A stretch of DNA of 64,000 nucleotides from Allobosea sp. CRIB-10. Lineage in GTDB: Bacteria; Pseudomonadota; Alphaproteobacteria; Rhizobiales; Beijerinckiaceae. Within the stretch, counting starts at the first letter, position 1. Each line of letters begins with the position of its first letter. A program made the position numbers and the translations under genes. The notes beneath the pieces were generated by a model that was not told the origin of the DNA, made no database searches, and saw only the letters and a list, made by a program, of their open reading frames with translations. Shown one piece after another: positions 24,875 through 33,640 of the stretch. The stretch lies in NCBI RefSeq assembly GCF_900112185.1, contig NZ_FOKP01000027.1, positions 1 through 64,000 on the forward strand, in the 5' to 3' direction.

Positions 24875-25660
24875 GTGCAAGCCCTGACCCGTCCCTATGG
24901 AGCCCTCCATTGTCGCGTCGATGGTCGCTCCGATGCGCCGACGGTGATCTTCGCCAACTCGCTCGGCACCGATCTGCGGCTCTGGGACCCGGTCCTGCCG
25001 CTCCTTCCCGACACTCTGCGCTACATCCGCTACGACAAGCAGGGCCACGGCCTCTCGACGCTGGGGGGCGGCACCGACATCTCCGATCACGCCGACGACG
25101 CCATCGCATTGATCGAGGCGCTCGCCGACAGGCCGGTCGTCTTCGTCGGCCTCTCGATCGGCGGCCTGATCGCCCAGACCGTGGCGAGCCGGCGTCCCGA
25201 CCTCGTGCGCGCGGTCGTGCTCTCGAACACCGCTGCCCGCCTCGGCACGGTCGAAAGCTGGCAGGCCCGCATCGACGCGATCGCCGGCCATGGACTGGAC
25301 CATATCGCCGACGCCGTCATGGAGCGCTGGTTCGCCCCGGCCTTCCGCGCGAAACCCGAGCTGGCGCTCTGGCGCAACATGCTGACCAGGACCCCGGCGG
25401 CCGGCTACATCGCCGCCTGCAGGGCGCTGTCGAAGGCCGACCAGACCGCCGCCACCGCAGCGCTGCGCCTGCCGGCCCTGGCGATCGCCGGCGATACCGA
25501 CGGCGCCTCCCCGGCCGAGCTGGTCGAGGCGACGGCCGCGCTGATCCCCGGCGCCGCCTTCCACATCATTCCCGGCACGGGGCACCTGCCCTGCGTCGAG
25601 AATCCCGCGGCCTATGCCGCCATCCTCTCCCCGTTCCTGAGGGCCCATGCGCATGACTGA
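24875..25660 (+). CDS. pcaD: 3-oxoadipate enol-lactonase
   Basis: A 261-residue alpha/beta hydrolase that opens 3-oxoadipate enol-lactone to 3-oxoadipate in the protocatechuate branch. Nucleophile elbow GLSIGG places Ser94; Asp209 (GDTDG) and His237 (GTGHLP) complete the triad; oxyanion residues lie in FANSLGTDLRLWD. The start is GTG with CAGGAGGAAA upstream. The gene overlaps pcaC by 14 nt, and pcaDCHG are consecutive as in other alphaproteobacteria. Confidence 0.93.
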   Translation: MQALTRPYGALHCRVDGRSDAPTVIFANSLGTDLRLWDPVLPLLPDTLRYIRYDKQGHGLSTLGGGTDISDHADDAIALIEALADRPVVFVGLSIGGLIAQTVASRRPDLVRAVVLSNTAARLGTVESWQARIDAIAGHGLDHIADAVMERWFAPAFRAKPELALWRNMLTRTPAAGYIAACRALSKADQTAATAALRLPALAIAGDTDGASPAELVEATAALIPGAAFHIIPGTGHLPCVENPAAYAAILSPFLRAHAHD

Positions 25661-26039
25661 GCTCGCCGAAAAGGGCATGTCGATCCGCCGCCGCGTCCTC
25701 GGCGAGGCCCATGTGAACCGCGCCGAAGCCAACAAGTCCGCTTTCGACGCCCCGTTCCAGGCGCTGATCACCGACGCCGCCTGGGGCCATGTCTGGGCCA
25801 GGAACACGCTGCCGACCCGCGAGCGCTCGATGATGACGATCGCGCTGCTGGCCGGGCTCGGCAATTACGAGGAGCTCGCTCTGCACCTGCGCGCCACGCG
25901 CAACACCGGGGCCAGCCAGGACGACGTGATGGAGGCCCTCCTCCACGTCGCGATCTACGCTGGTGTCCCGCGCGCCAATCACGCCATCAAGATCGCGAAG
26001 GACATCTTCGCCGCCATGGCCCAGGAAGAACAGGCCTGA
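25647..26039 (+). CDS. pcaC: 4-carboxymuconolactone decarboxylase
   Basis: A 130-residue CMD/AhpD-fold protein. It decarboxylates 4-carboxymuconolactone to 3-oxoadipate enol-lactone. Family sequence is clear: [40 protein letters not shown] and [19 protein letters not shown], with the conserved Glu and His of the active site in YEELALH and the GVPRA loop. Translation starts at 25647 or the in-frame ATG at 25653, both inside the end of pcaD, indicating coupling. Confidence 0.93.
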   Translation: MRMTELAEKGMSIRRRVLGEAHVNRAEANKSAFDAPFQALITDAAWGHVWARNTLPTRERSMMTIALLAGLGNYEELALHLRATRNTGASQDDVMEALLHVAIYAGVPRANHAIKIAKDIFAAMAQEEQA

Positions 26040-26050
26040 AGGAGGAAGCC

Positions 26051-26773
26051 ATGAAACCCGCCGAGTTCTACCAGCGCGACCGTCTCTGGCAGCCGCCGGC
26101 GCTGACGCCGAACTACAAGACCTCGGTCGGGCGCAGCCCGCGCCTGGCGATGCTCTCCCTCCAGAGCTCGATGTCGGAGATCACCGGCCCGACCTTCGGC
26201 CACAGCGACATCGACCCGATCGACAACGACCTGATCAAGAACTACGCCCAATCTGGCGACCCGATCGGCGAGCGCATCATCGTGCATGGCCGCGTCCTCG
26301 ACGAGAACGGCCGCCCGGTGCCGAACACGCTGGTCGAGATCTGGCAGGCCAATGCCGGCGGACGCTACCGCCACCGGAAAGACAGCTATCTCGCGCCGAT
26401 CGATCCGAATTTCGGCGGCTGCGGGCGGACCCTGACGGACGAGAACGGCTATTATTTCTTCCGCACGATCAAGCCCGGCGCCTATCCCTGGCGCAACTGG
26501 GTCAACAGCTGGCGCCCGGCCCATATCCATGTCTCGGTCTTCGGCACCGCCTTCGTCCAGCGCCTGATCACCCAGATGTATTTCGAGGGCGACCCACTGA
26601 TCGCAAAATGCCCGATCATCGCAACGATCCCGGATCCGCACGCGATCGAACAGCTGATCGCGCCGCTCGACACCAACGCGGCCATCCCCCTGGATTGCCT
26701 GGCCTATAAATTCGACATCGTGCTGCGCGGCCGCCGCTCGACCCTGTTCGAGAACCGCCTGGAGGGCAACTGA
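26051..26773 (+). CDS. pcaH: Protocatechuate 3,4-dioxygenase beta subunit
   Basis: A 240-residue iron-bearing subunit for intradiol cleavage of protocatechuate to 3-carboxy-cis,cis-muconate. The four Fe(III) ligands are at Tyr106, Tyr145, His158 and His160 ([16 protein letters not shown]). Their spacings of 39, 13 and 2 residues match the Pseudomonas putida enzyme's Tyr408, Tyr447, His460 and His462. The N-terminal [22 protein letters not shown] motif is also PcaH-specific. An AAGGAGGAAG ribosome binding site follows the pcaC stop. Confidence 0.96.
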   Translation: MKPAEFYQRDRLWQPPALTPNYKTSVGRSPRLAMLSLQSSMSEITGPTFGHSDIDPIDNDLIKNYAQSGDPIGERIIVHGRVLDENGRPVPNTLVEIWQANAGGRYRHRKDSYLAPIDPNFGGCGRTLTDENGYYFFRTIKPGAYPWRNWVNSWRPAHIHVSVFGTAFVQRLITQMYFEGDPLIAKCPIIATIPDPHAIEQLIAPLDTNAAIPLDCLAYKFDIVLRGRRSTLFENRLEGN

Positions 26774-26775
26774 TC

Positions 26776-27387
26776 ATGGTCCAGCCTCTGCCCTATCTGA
26801 AGGAAACCGCCTCCCAGACCGCCGGCCCCTATGTCCATATCGGCCTGGCGCCGGGCGCGGCCGGCTTCGACATCTATCGCCGCGAGCTCGGCTGGGAGAT
26901 CGCCGGCCCGGACGTGCCCGGCGAGCGCATCCGCATCGAGGGCCTCGTCTATGACGGCACCGGCGCGCCGGTGAAGGACATCCTGCTGGAAGCCTGGCAG
27001 GCCGACGCCAACGGCATCTACCCCCACCCCGAGGATCCGCGCCATGGCGAGGTCGCGCCGGGTTTTCGCGGCTGGGGCCGCATCATCACTGATTTCGACA
27101 GCGGCCTCTGGAGCTTCGAGACGATCAAGCCGGGGCCCGTGCCCGGGCGCAACAAGCGCATCATGGCGCCGCACATCAACCTCTGGCTGGTCTCGCGCGG
27201 CATCAATATCGGCCTCAACACGCGGATGTATTTCGAGGACGAGGACAACGCTGCCGACCCTGTGCTGAACTTGGTCGAGCAGGAGAGCCGCCGCCAGACC
27301 CTGATCGCCCGCCGCACCGCCCCTGGAACCTATCGTTTCGACATTCGCCTCCAGGGCGAAGGCGAGACCGTCTTCATGGATGTCTGA
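26776..27387 (+). CDS. pcaG: Protocatechuate 3,4-dioxygenase alpha subunit
   Basis: A 203-residue partner of PcaH with the same intradiol-dioxygenase beta-sandwich but without the iron ligands, as expected for the alpha chain. Landmarks are KETASQTAGPYVHIGLAPG, LLEAWQADANGIYPHPEDPR and APHINLWLVSRGINIGLNTRMYF. The start ATG follows the pcaH stop by 2 nt. Confidence 0.95.
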   Translation: MVQPLPYLKETASQTAGPYVHIGLAPGAAGFDIYRRELGWEIAGPDVPGERIRIEGLVYDGTGAPVKDILLEAWQADANGIYPHPEDPRHGEVAPGFRGWGRIITDFDSGLWSFETIKPGPVPGRNKRIMAPHINLWLVSRGINIGLNTRMYFEDEDNAADPVLNLVEQESRRQTLIARRTAPGTYRFDIRLQGEGETVFMDV

Positions 27388-27390
27388 GCG

Positions 27391-28227
27391 ATGTCGCAAC
27401 CCTGCATCATCTGTGTCGCCATCACCGGCTCGCTCCCGACGAAGGCGAACAACCCGGCGGTTCCGATCACCATCGCCGAACAGATCGAGAGCACGCATGA
27501 GGCCTTCGAGGCCGGCGCCAGCATCGCGCACTGCCATGTCCGCGACGACGAGGGCAAGCCGAGCTCGGACCCCGAGCGCTATGGCCGCCTCAAGGAAGGC
27601 CTGGAAAAGCACTGCCGCGGCATGATCGTCCAGCTCTCGACCGGCGGCCGCTCGGGCGCGGGGCAGGCGCGCGGCGCGATGCTCTCGCTAAGGCCGGACA
27701 TGGCGTCGCTGGCGGTCGGCTCGAACAACTTCCCGACCCGGGTCTACGAGAACGCGCCGGATCTGGTCGACTGGCTCGCCGCCGAAATGGCGGCCCACGG
27801 CGTCAAGCCGGAGATCGAGGCCTTCGACCTCTCGCACATCCTCAAGGCGCACGAGATGTGGAAGCGCGGCCAGATCGTCGAGCGCCCTTACGTCCAGTTC
27901 GTCATGGGCGTGAAGAACGCGATGCCGGTCGATCGCGACGTGTTCGACTATTACATCCACACCGTGAAGCGGCTGTTCGGCGAGAATGTGCCCTGGTGCG
28001 CCGCCGGCATCGGCTCGAACCAGATCGTGCTGAACGAATGGGCGATCGCCGCGGGCGGCCATGCCCGCACCGGCCTGGAGGACAATGTGAGGCTGGACCG
28101 TGAACGGCTCGCGCCCTCGAACGCCGCGCTGGTCGAGCGAGCCGCTGATCTCTGCCGGACCTATGGCCGCCCGGTCGCGACCTGGCAGCAAGCCCGGGAA
28201 ATCCTCGGCATCCCGCTGAAGGCCTGA
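27391..28227 (+). CDS. Beta-keto acid cleavage enzyme (BKACE, DUF849 / 3-keto-5-aminohexanoate cleavage family)
   Basis: A 278-residue Zn-dependent TIM barrel. Metal and catalytic residues coincide with the founding Kce enzyme: His47 and His49 in IAHCHVRD, and Glu230 in GLEDNV; QLSTGG and WCAAGIGSNQ are also typical. BKACE enzymes condense a beta-keto acid with acetyl-CoA and split off acetoacetate plus a new acyl-CoA. It starts 3 nt after pcaG, in the position where rhizobia usually carry pcaB. I infer that it may cleave 3-oxoadipate to succinyl-CoA and acetoacetate, replacing PcaIJ/PcaF; the substrate is not proven. Confidence 0.88.
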   Translation: MSQPCIICVAITGSLPTKANNPAVPITIAEQIESTHEAFEAGASIAHCHVRDDEGKPSSDPERYGRLKEGLEKHCRGMIVQLSTGGRSGAGQARGAMLSLRPDMASLAVGSNNFPTRVYENAPDLVDWLAAEMAAHGVKPEIEAFDLSHILKAHEMWKRGQIVERPYVQFVMGVKNAMPVDRDVFDYYIHTVKRLFGENVPWCAAGIGSNQIVLNEWAIAAGGHARTGLEDNVRLDRERLAPSNAALVERAADLCRTYGRPVATWQQAREILGIPLKA

Positions 28228-28247
28228 GACTCCGCCGTGCCCGGGGC

Positions 28248-29879
28248 CTAATGCCCTGCAGCGTCTGTGGCGGCGATCACCGCCGCCACATCCGTGACGA
28301 CGCAGACATTCTGCAGCGCGTAGTTGACCGAGGCCGTGTGCCATTCGGCGTTCATCGTCGAGCAGGCATCCTCCGGCACCACCATGAAATAGCCCTTGTC
28401 GGCGCCGGTGCGGGCGGTGTGCTCGATCGACATGTTGGTCCAGGCGCCGGTGACGATGACGATGTCGCGGCCAAGCGCCTTCAGCACCGTCTCCAGCCGG
28501 GTGCCCTCCCAGGCGCTCATGCGCTGCTTCTCGACGATATGGTCGCCGTGCTGCGCCTCCAGGCCGGGGACAGGCGCCGCGCCCCAGGTGCCGCGCACCA
28601 GCGCCTTGGCGTCGGCAAGACCCTCGAACAGTGGTGCGTTCATGGTCACGCCGGGCGCGCCGGCCTCGACGATGAACCAGACATGGATCACCGGGATGCC
28701 GCGCGCCCGCGCCGCCAGCGCCAGTCGCGCGCCGTTGGCGATCGCGTTCTGCTGGCGGCAATGCTCCGGCGAGCCCGAGCTGGCGAAGGCGCCGCCCTCC
28801 ATCACCACGTCGTTCTGCATGTCCTGGATGATCAGGGCGCAGCGCGACGGATCGAGCCGGTAGCCGCCGGCGGCCTTCTTCGTGCCGTTTGCCGAGATGG
28901 AGGCGGCGGAATCGACGTCTGACCGCGCTGCGGCTGCGCGGTCACGGCTCGACGTCCCGGCGCCGGCATTGCTCGCTTTCATATAGGGCTCGATGCGCGG
29001 CCCGATTTTGGTCTCGACCGCGTAGAGCGAATGGCTCGCGGTGAGGAAGAGCGTGCGCCAGTCCAGTCCGCCCCAGGTCAGGTTGCCGACGAGCTCGGGC
29101 ACGCGCAGCTTGCCGATCAGCTCGCCCCTGATCGAGTAGACCCAGACGCCGCCGGGGCCGGTGACCCAGACATTGCCCTGCGCATCGCATTTCATCCCGT
29201 CGGGGACGCCGGGCTCGGTCCCGACGATGCCGGTGGCGAAGATGCGGCCGGGACCGAGCCGGCCATCCGGCAGGGTATCGAAGACGCGGATATTGTGCTG
29301 GACGGTGTCGTTGACGAAGAGCCGGTCTTCCGTGGGGCAGAAGCAGAGCCCGTTCGGCTGGTCGAAGAGATAGCGATCGACCAGGAGCTGCGGCGCTCCG
29401 CCTTCCGGCGGAATGCGGTAGACGCCCTGGAAGCCGAGCTGGCGCGGCCGCTCGACGCCGAAGACCGGCATGCGGCCATACCAGGGGTCAGAGAAGTAGA
29501 TCGACCCGTCCGACTTCACGACGACGTCGTTCGGGCTGTTGAGCTCCATGCCCTCGAAATGCGAGGCGATGACCTCGCGCCGGCCGTCCGGCCGCTCGCG
29601 CACCAGCGAAGAGGTCGCGTGCTCGCAGACGATCAGGTCGAGCGCGGCATCATAGGTCATGCCGTTGCATTTGTTCGCCGGCCGCCTGACCTCGCGCACG
29701 CCGTTCTTGTCCCAGCGGCGGCGCACATCGCCCGGCATATCCGAGAACAGGAGATGCTGCTCCTGCGGATGCCAGATCGGACCCTCGCAGAACTCGAAGC
29801 CGGTGCCGAGCTGGCGCACCGGCGCCCAGAGGTCGATCAGGTCGGCGAAGCCGGGCTGGACAGCGACATGCGTGGTCAT
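28248..29879 (-). CDS. SMP-30/gluconolactonase - isochorismatase-family hydrolase fusion
   Basis: A 543-residue two-domain protein. Residues 1-300 form a six-bladed SMP-30/gluconolactonase propeller with metal ligands Glu32 (CEGPIW), Asn117 (NSPND) and Asp227 (VPDGMK). An Ala/Ser/Asp-rich linker (about 302-337) joins an isochorismatase-like domain with Asp353 (IIQDMQND) and Lys451 (EKQRMSAW). The expected catalytic cysteine of TN-x-C-x-E is Ser484 (WTNMSIEHTAR), so a thioester-forming amidase is unlikely and a PhzD-like Asp/Lys/Ser hydrolase is possible. It ends the long minus-strand operon, 14 nt after the MBL-fold gene. Two ring-opening activities in one chain suggest successive hydrolyses. 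Confidence 0.87.
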   Translation of the reverse strand: MTTHVAVQPGFADLIDLWAPVRQLGTGFEFCEGPIWHPQEQHLLFSDMPGDVRRRWDKNGVREVRRPANKCNGMTYDAALDLIVCEHATSSLVRERPDGRREVIASHFEGMELNSPNDVVVKSDGSIYFSDPWYGRMPVFGVERPRQLGFQGVYRIPPEGGAPQLLVDRYLFDQPNGLCFCPTEDRLFVNDTVQHNIRVFDTLPDGRLGPGRIFATGIVGTEPGVPDGMKCDAQGNVWVTGPGGVWVYSIRGELIGKLRVPELVGNLTWGGLDWRTLFLTASHSLYAVETKIGPRIEPYMKASNAGAGTSSRDRAAAARSDVDSAASISANGTKKAAGGYRLDPSRCALIIQDMQNDVVMEGGAFASSGSPEHCRQQNAIANGARLALAARARGIPVIHVWFIVEAGAPGVTMNAPLFEGLADAKALVRGTWGAAPVPGLEAQHGDHIVEKQRMSAWEGTRLETVLKALGRDIVIVTGAWTNMSIEHTARTGADKGYFMVVPEDACSTMNAEWHTASVNYALQNVCVVTDVAAVIAATDAAGH

Positions 29880-29893
29880 GGTGCCGGCCCCCG

Positions 29894-30742
29894 TCAGGCC
29901 GCGAACCAGTTGCGCGCCGGCGGCGACTGCGCGACTGGGCCAGGCACCGCCATGTCCATACGGCCGACGACCTGGCCATGGGCGATCTTGGCCGGCTTGT
30001 CGTGCACCGGCAGCAGGAAGGCGCCGTTGGCGAGCAGCTTCTTGATCGCCGACTTCTCCTCGCGCTTGGAGACGCCGTGGTTGCCGGTGGTGCGCGGCTC
30101 GTTGGCGTGCAGCTCGTGGAAGGGCGACACGATCTGGTCGTTGAAATCGTAGATCACGTCGCCGCAGATGATGGCGCGCCCTTCATTGGTGTCGACATGG
30201 ACGTTCATCGAACCCTCGGTATGGGCGCCGGCGGCTTCCAGGTAGCAGCCGGGGAAGAGCTCGATCATTCCCGAGAGTTCGAGGTCCTCGAAGCGCAGCG
30301 CATCGCGCGTGTGCAAACGGTCGATCAGGTGCTTGATGTCGGGCGCCGGATATTGCGGGTGCATCAGCCCGGACACCGAGTATTCGAGCTCGCGCCGGTT
30401 GACGAGCACCGTCGTGTTCATCGGGAAGAGCTCGTCCTTGCCGGCATGGTCGATATGGAGATGGGTGTGCATGACATAGCGCACATCGCCCAGCCGCACG
30501 CCGTGCTTGGCGAGCTGGTTCTCGATCATGTTCTCGTGGAACTGGAGGCCGCGCATGCCGAGGCTCTCCATGATCTGGTTGTGGCGGTAGCCGGTGTCGA
30601 CCACCACCGGCCAGGGCCCACCAAGGATCAGGAAGCCATAGGTCGGCACGCGGCGGGTGCGCCCGCAATCGCGGCCGAGCACGAGGAAGCTCGATTCCAG
30701 CTCGATGTCGCCGTAGTCGAGAATCTTGATTTCGAGGGCCAT
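29894..30742 (-). CDS. MBL-fold metallo-hydrolase, N-acyl homoserine lactonase-like
   Basis: A 282-residue metallo-beta-lactamase fold protein. HTHLHIDHAGKDELF has the HxHxDH dinuclear zinc site (His94, His96, Asp98, His99); later ligands are His in EAAGAHTEGSM and Asp in IICGDVIYDF. This combination is that of the AHL-lactonase/AiiA-like class. In this catabolic operon it is more likely to open a pathway lactone than to quench quorum signals. It sits 19 nt after the amidohydrolase gene and 14 nt before the SMP-30 fusion. Confidence 0.87.
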   Translation of the reverse strand: MALEIKILDYGDIELESSFLVLGRDCGRTRRVPTYGFLILGGPWPVVVDTGYRHNQIMESLGMRGLQFHENMIENQLAKHGVRLGDVRYVMHTHLHIDHAGKDELFPMNTTVLVNRRELEYSVSGLMHPQYPAPDIKHLIDRLHTRDALRFEDLELSGMIELFPGCYLEAAGAHTEGSMNVHVDTNEGRAIICGDVIYDFNDQIVSPFHELHANEPRTTGNHGVSKREEKSAIKKLLANGAFLLPVHDKPAKIAHGQVVGRMDMAVPGPVAQSPPARNWFAA

Positions 30743-30761
30743 GAACGTCCTCCCCTTTTGA

Positions 30762-31643
30762 TTATTGGCCGAGGCGGTAGACCCGCCTCGCGGTGTCGTT
30801 GAACACGGCTTCCTGCGCCGCTTCCGGCACCGCGGCGCGATGCGCGGCGATCAGCTCGGCGTAGCTCGTCCAGAGCTTCTCGATCGGGAAATTGGAGCCG
30901 AACAGGCAGCGCTCGGGGCCGAACAGGGCAAGCGTCTCGCCGATGATGAAGGCGATTTGCTCGGGATCGTTGCGGCGCAGGAAGGTGCCGAGGCCGGAAA
31001 GCTTGCTGGTGATGTTGGGCTGCGCCGCGAGTAGCGTCATGCCCTCACGCCAAGCGGCGATGCCCTCCGGCGACAGGTCCTCCAGCATGCCGGCGTGCTG
31101 CAGCACGAACGTCACGCTCGGGCAGGCGGCGGCGAGCTCTGCCGCGCCCGCCATCTGGCCGGCGAAGACCTGGAGGTCGAAGCTGAAGCCGTAGTCGGCG
31201 AGCCGCACGACATTGGCGATCAGTCTGGGATCGCGGGCGAGATCGGGCCCGCTGGCGAAGCGGTAGAGCGTGTTCTCGTGCCAGTGCAGTTGCATGCGCA
31301 CGCCGCGCACGCGGGCATTGCGGGCGAGCTGGTCGAGCTGCGGGCGGACATCGTTTGCGAGCATGTCGGCATAGGCGACGATGGCGATCGGGAAGCCCGA
31401 TTCCTCCGAGGCCTGCGAGACGTAAGCCACCTCGTCGAGATAGCGATCAGTCGCCCAATTGGCCTGGACATAGACGGCCTCGGTCACGCCCGCGGGCCGG
31501 CAGTCGCCGAGATATTCGGCGATCGGATAGTCGCGCCGGATCGGCTCGTAGGGGCCGAAGATGCGCGGCTGCATCGGGCCGAGCAGCCAGGGCAGATCGG
31601 CCTGCCGCCAGATGTGGAAATGGGAATCGACGAGACCGGTCAT
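30762..31643 (-). CDS. Amidohydrolase 2 family TIM-barrel hydrolase
   Basis: A 293-residue amidohydrolase-related protein. VDSHFHIW near the N-terminus gives the HxH metal pair (His8, His10). TFVLQHAGML, ITSKLSGLG and CLFGSNFPIEKLW carry the remaining His and Asp typical of the fuconolactonase/2-pyrone-4,6-dicarboxylate lactonase branch. It is likely a lactonase or C-C bond hydrolase acting on the hydroxylated product. Its ATG overlaps the VWA-protein stop by 4 nt. Confidence 0.86.
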   Translation of the reverse strand: MTGLVDSHFHIWRQADLPWLLGPMQPRIFGPYEPIRRDYPIAEYLGDCRPAGVTEAVYVQANWATDRYLDEVAYVSQASEESGFPIAIVAYADMLANDVRPQLDQLARNARVRGVRMQLHWHENTLYRFASGPDLARDPRLIANVVRLADYGFSFDLQVFAGQMAGAAELAAACPSVTFVLQHAGMLEDLSPEGIAAWREGMTLLAAQPNITSKLSGLGTFLRRNDPEQIAFIIGETLALFGPERCLFGSNFPIEKLWTSYAELIAAHRAAVPEAAQEAVFNDTARRVYRLGQ

Positions 31644-32755
31644 GCCGCCAGCGAGCCTCCGAGTGACAGGATGTGCCGGCAGATCCGCGCCGTGCTGCCG
31701 CCGTTCGACAGGCTGGCAAGGCGCGGCGCGATCAGCCGGAGCGCTTCGGTCTCCGGCCGGTAGCCGGGATCGGCCGCCAAGGGCGTCAGCCAGTCGATGC
31801 GGTGGGCGCGCTGCGCCAGCCTCGCGATCGCCGTGACCAGCGCGGAGGGATCGCCGCGTTCGAGGCCATCCGAGAGCACGACGACGACCGCGCCGCGCGC
31901 GTAAGCAGCGAAGCGCGGCACGGCGAGGAAGGCTTGCAGCGCGTCGCCGATACGGGTGCCGCCATCCCAGTCGGCGACGAGTCCGGAGGCTTCCGCAAGC
32001 GCCTGCTCGCGGCGCTTGCGCCGGAGCGCCCGCGTTACGCGGGTGAGGCGGGTGCCGAAGGTGAAGACCTCGACCTGGCGGGTCGCATGGACGATGGTGT
32101 GCGCCAAAGCGAGATTGGCGTCGCTGCGCTGCTTCATCGAGCCGGAGACGTCGATCAGCAGCAGGATCGGCCGTGGCCGCGTCTCGCGCTTGAGCCGCTT
32201 CAGGCTCATCACCTCGCCGTCATGGCGGATCGCATCCTTGAGGCTGCGGGCGAGGTCGACCATCGGCCCGCGTCGCGCAGCCCGGTGGCGATAGCCGCGC
32301 CGGCGGGGCAGGGCGGCCGGCAGCGCCCGGCCGAAGCGGCGCAAGGTCTCGCTGTCGTCAAGCGGCTTAAGCTGGCGGATCGACAGGGCTTCCGCGCCGG
32401 TCGCGGCCTGGCCGGTCTCGTTGGCCTCCTCGCCGATCAGCACCTCGCGCGAACCGGCATCCTCCTGGATGGACATGTCCTCGTCCGGCGCGAAATCATC
32501 GTCGCCGGGCTCGGCCAGGGCGCCGCCGAGGAAGTGCAAGTCGAATAGGGCATCGAAGAGCGCGCGCTGCTCGGGATGGGGCGCAAGCGTCGCAAGCGCG
32601 GCCTTGCGGATGTGCTCGACACTGCGCGGGCCGAGCAGTTCGATCGCCATCAGGAAGCTGGTCGTCTGCTCGGGCGCGGCCGCGATGCCGTGCTCACGCA
32701 GCAGCGCCGGGAAAGCGACGAAAAGCCGGGCTGCGGCAGGAAGTGGCGCGATCAT
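31640..32755 (-). CDS. VWA-domain protein, CoxE-like Mo-hydroxylase maturation factor
   Basis: A 371-residue protein with an N-terminal helical CoxE region, an acidic stretch (PGDDDFAPDEDMSIQED, about 83-99) and a C-terminal von Willebrand A domain with the metal-ion-dependent adhesion site Asp202-x-Ser204-x-Ser206 (LLIDVSGSMKQR). CoxE works with the AAA+ CoxD to mature the molybdenum active site of CO dehydrogenase-like enzymes. Here it follows the MoxR/CoxD homologue with a 4-nt overlap and the hydroxylase subunit genes, in the same order as cox operons. Confidence 0.88.
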   Translation of the reverse strand: MIAPLPAAARLFVAFPALLREHGIAAAPEQTTSFLMAIELLGPRSVEHIRKAALATLAPHPEQRALFDALFDLHFLGGALAEPGDDDFAPDEDMSIQEDAGSREVLIGEEANETGQAATGAEALSIRQLKPLDDSETLRRFGRALPAALPRRRGYRHRAARRGPMVDLARSLKDAIRHDGEVMSLKRLKRETRPRPILLLIDVSGSMKQRSDANLALAHTIVHATRQVEVFTFGTRLTRVTRALRRKRREQALAEASGLVADWDGGTRIGDALQAFLAVPRFAAYARGAVVVVLSDGLERGDPSALVTAIARLAQRAHRIDWLTPLAADPGYRPETEALRLIAPRLASLSNGGSTARICRHILSLGGSLAA

Positions 32756-33636
32756 GCCGCCAGCCCCGGGATGAAGAGCGGCAGGCGAGGGCGCAAATGG
32801 GCGAGGTCCTCCTCGTCCTTGATCGCCGCGCCGAGCGAGCGGCGGAAGGCTTCCGGCCAGGGTGCCCCGCTCTGGGCCAGCGCCGTCGCGGCCTCGGCCC
32901 AGTCTACCGCCTCGGCGACACCCGGCGGCTTGGCCAGCGGTTCCTGCCGCAGCAGGCCGACCGCATGGACGACTGCGCGAGCCGTGCTCTCGGCAACGGC
33001 CGAGGAACGCAGCATGATGATCTGCGCTTCGCGCTCGGGCTCGGGATAGGCGATGTAGTGGTAGACGCAGCGGCGGCGCAGCGCCTCGTGCAATTCGCGG
33101 GTGCGGTTCGAGGTCAGGATCACCACCGGCCGCTCGGGCGCGCGCAAAGTGCCGCGCTCGGGGATCGAGATCGAGAAATCCGAGAGGAATTCGAGCAGGA
33201 AGGCCTCGAATTCATGGTCGGAGCGGTCGATCTCGTCGATCAGCAGCACGACCTGGTCCGGCCGCCGCAGCGCCGTCAGCATCGGCCGCTCGATCAGGAA
33301 ATCGTCGCGGTAGATGTCGAGCTGCTCGCCGTCCTTCGCCTGCCGGATGGCGAGCATCTGGCGTGGATAGTTCCATTCGTAGAGCGCGGCGGCCGCATCG
33401 ATGCCCTCGAAGCATTGCAGGCGGATGAGCTGGCGCCCGAGGATGCCGGCGAGCGCCTTGGCGGCCTCGGTCTTGCCGACGCCGGGCGCGCCCTCCAGCA
33501 GCAACGGCTTGCCAAGCGCGAGCGAGAGGTAGCCGGCCGTCGCGATGCCGTCATCGGCGAGATACATCGCCGCCTGGAGGGCCTCGGCGAGGTCCTCGGG
33601 GCTGGAGATGCCGGCGACGGTCGTCCTCAGCGCCAT
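32752..33636 (-). CDS. MoxR/CoxD family AAA+ ATPase
   Basis: A 294-residue AAA+ ATPase. Walker A GAPGVGKT is at residues 49-56, Walker B VVLLIDEIDRSDHEFEAFLLEFLSDF follows, sensor-1 is ILTSNRTRELHEALRRR. MoxR proteins act as chaperones with a VWA partner, encoded next. I start at ATG 33636 (MALRTTVAGISS); the longer frame to 33708 would overlap the preceding hydroxylase gene. Expected role: ATP-dependent insertion or sulfuration of the hydroxylase cofactor. Confidence 0.9.
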   Translation of the reverse strand: MALRTTVAGISSPEDLAEALQAAMYLADDGIATAGYLSLALGKPLLLEGAPGVGKTEAAKALAGILGRQLIRLQCFEGIDAAAALYEWNYPRQMLAIRQAKDGEQLDIYRDDFLIERPMLTALRRPDQVVLLIDEIDRSDHEFEAFLLEFLSDFSISIPERGTLRAPERPVVILTSNRTRELHEALRRRCVYHYIAYPEPEREAQIIMLRSSAVAESTARAVVHAVGLLRQEPLAKPPGVAEAVDWAEAATALAQSGAPWPEAFRRSLGAAIKDEEDLAHLRPRLPLFIPGLAA

Positions 33637-33640
33637 CGCG

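Noticed and set aside
24792-25109. N-terminal extension of PcaQ to 25109
   Set aside because: It would overlap pcaD on the opposite strand; the PcaQ family starts at the MHPAIKLRHIRAF sequence.
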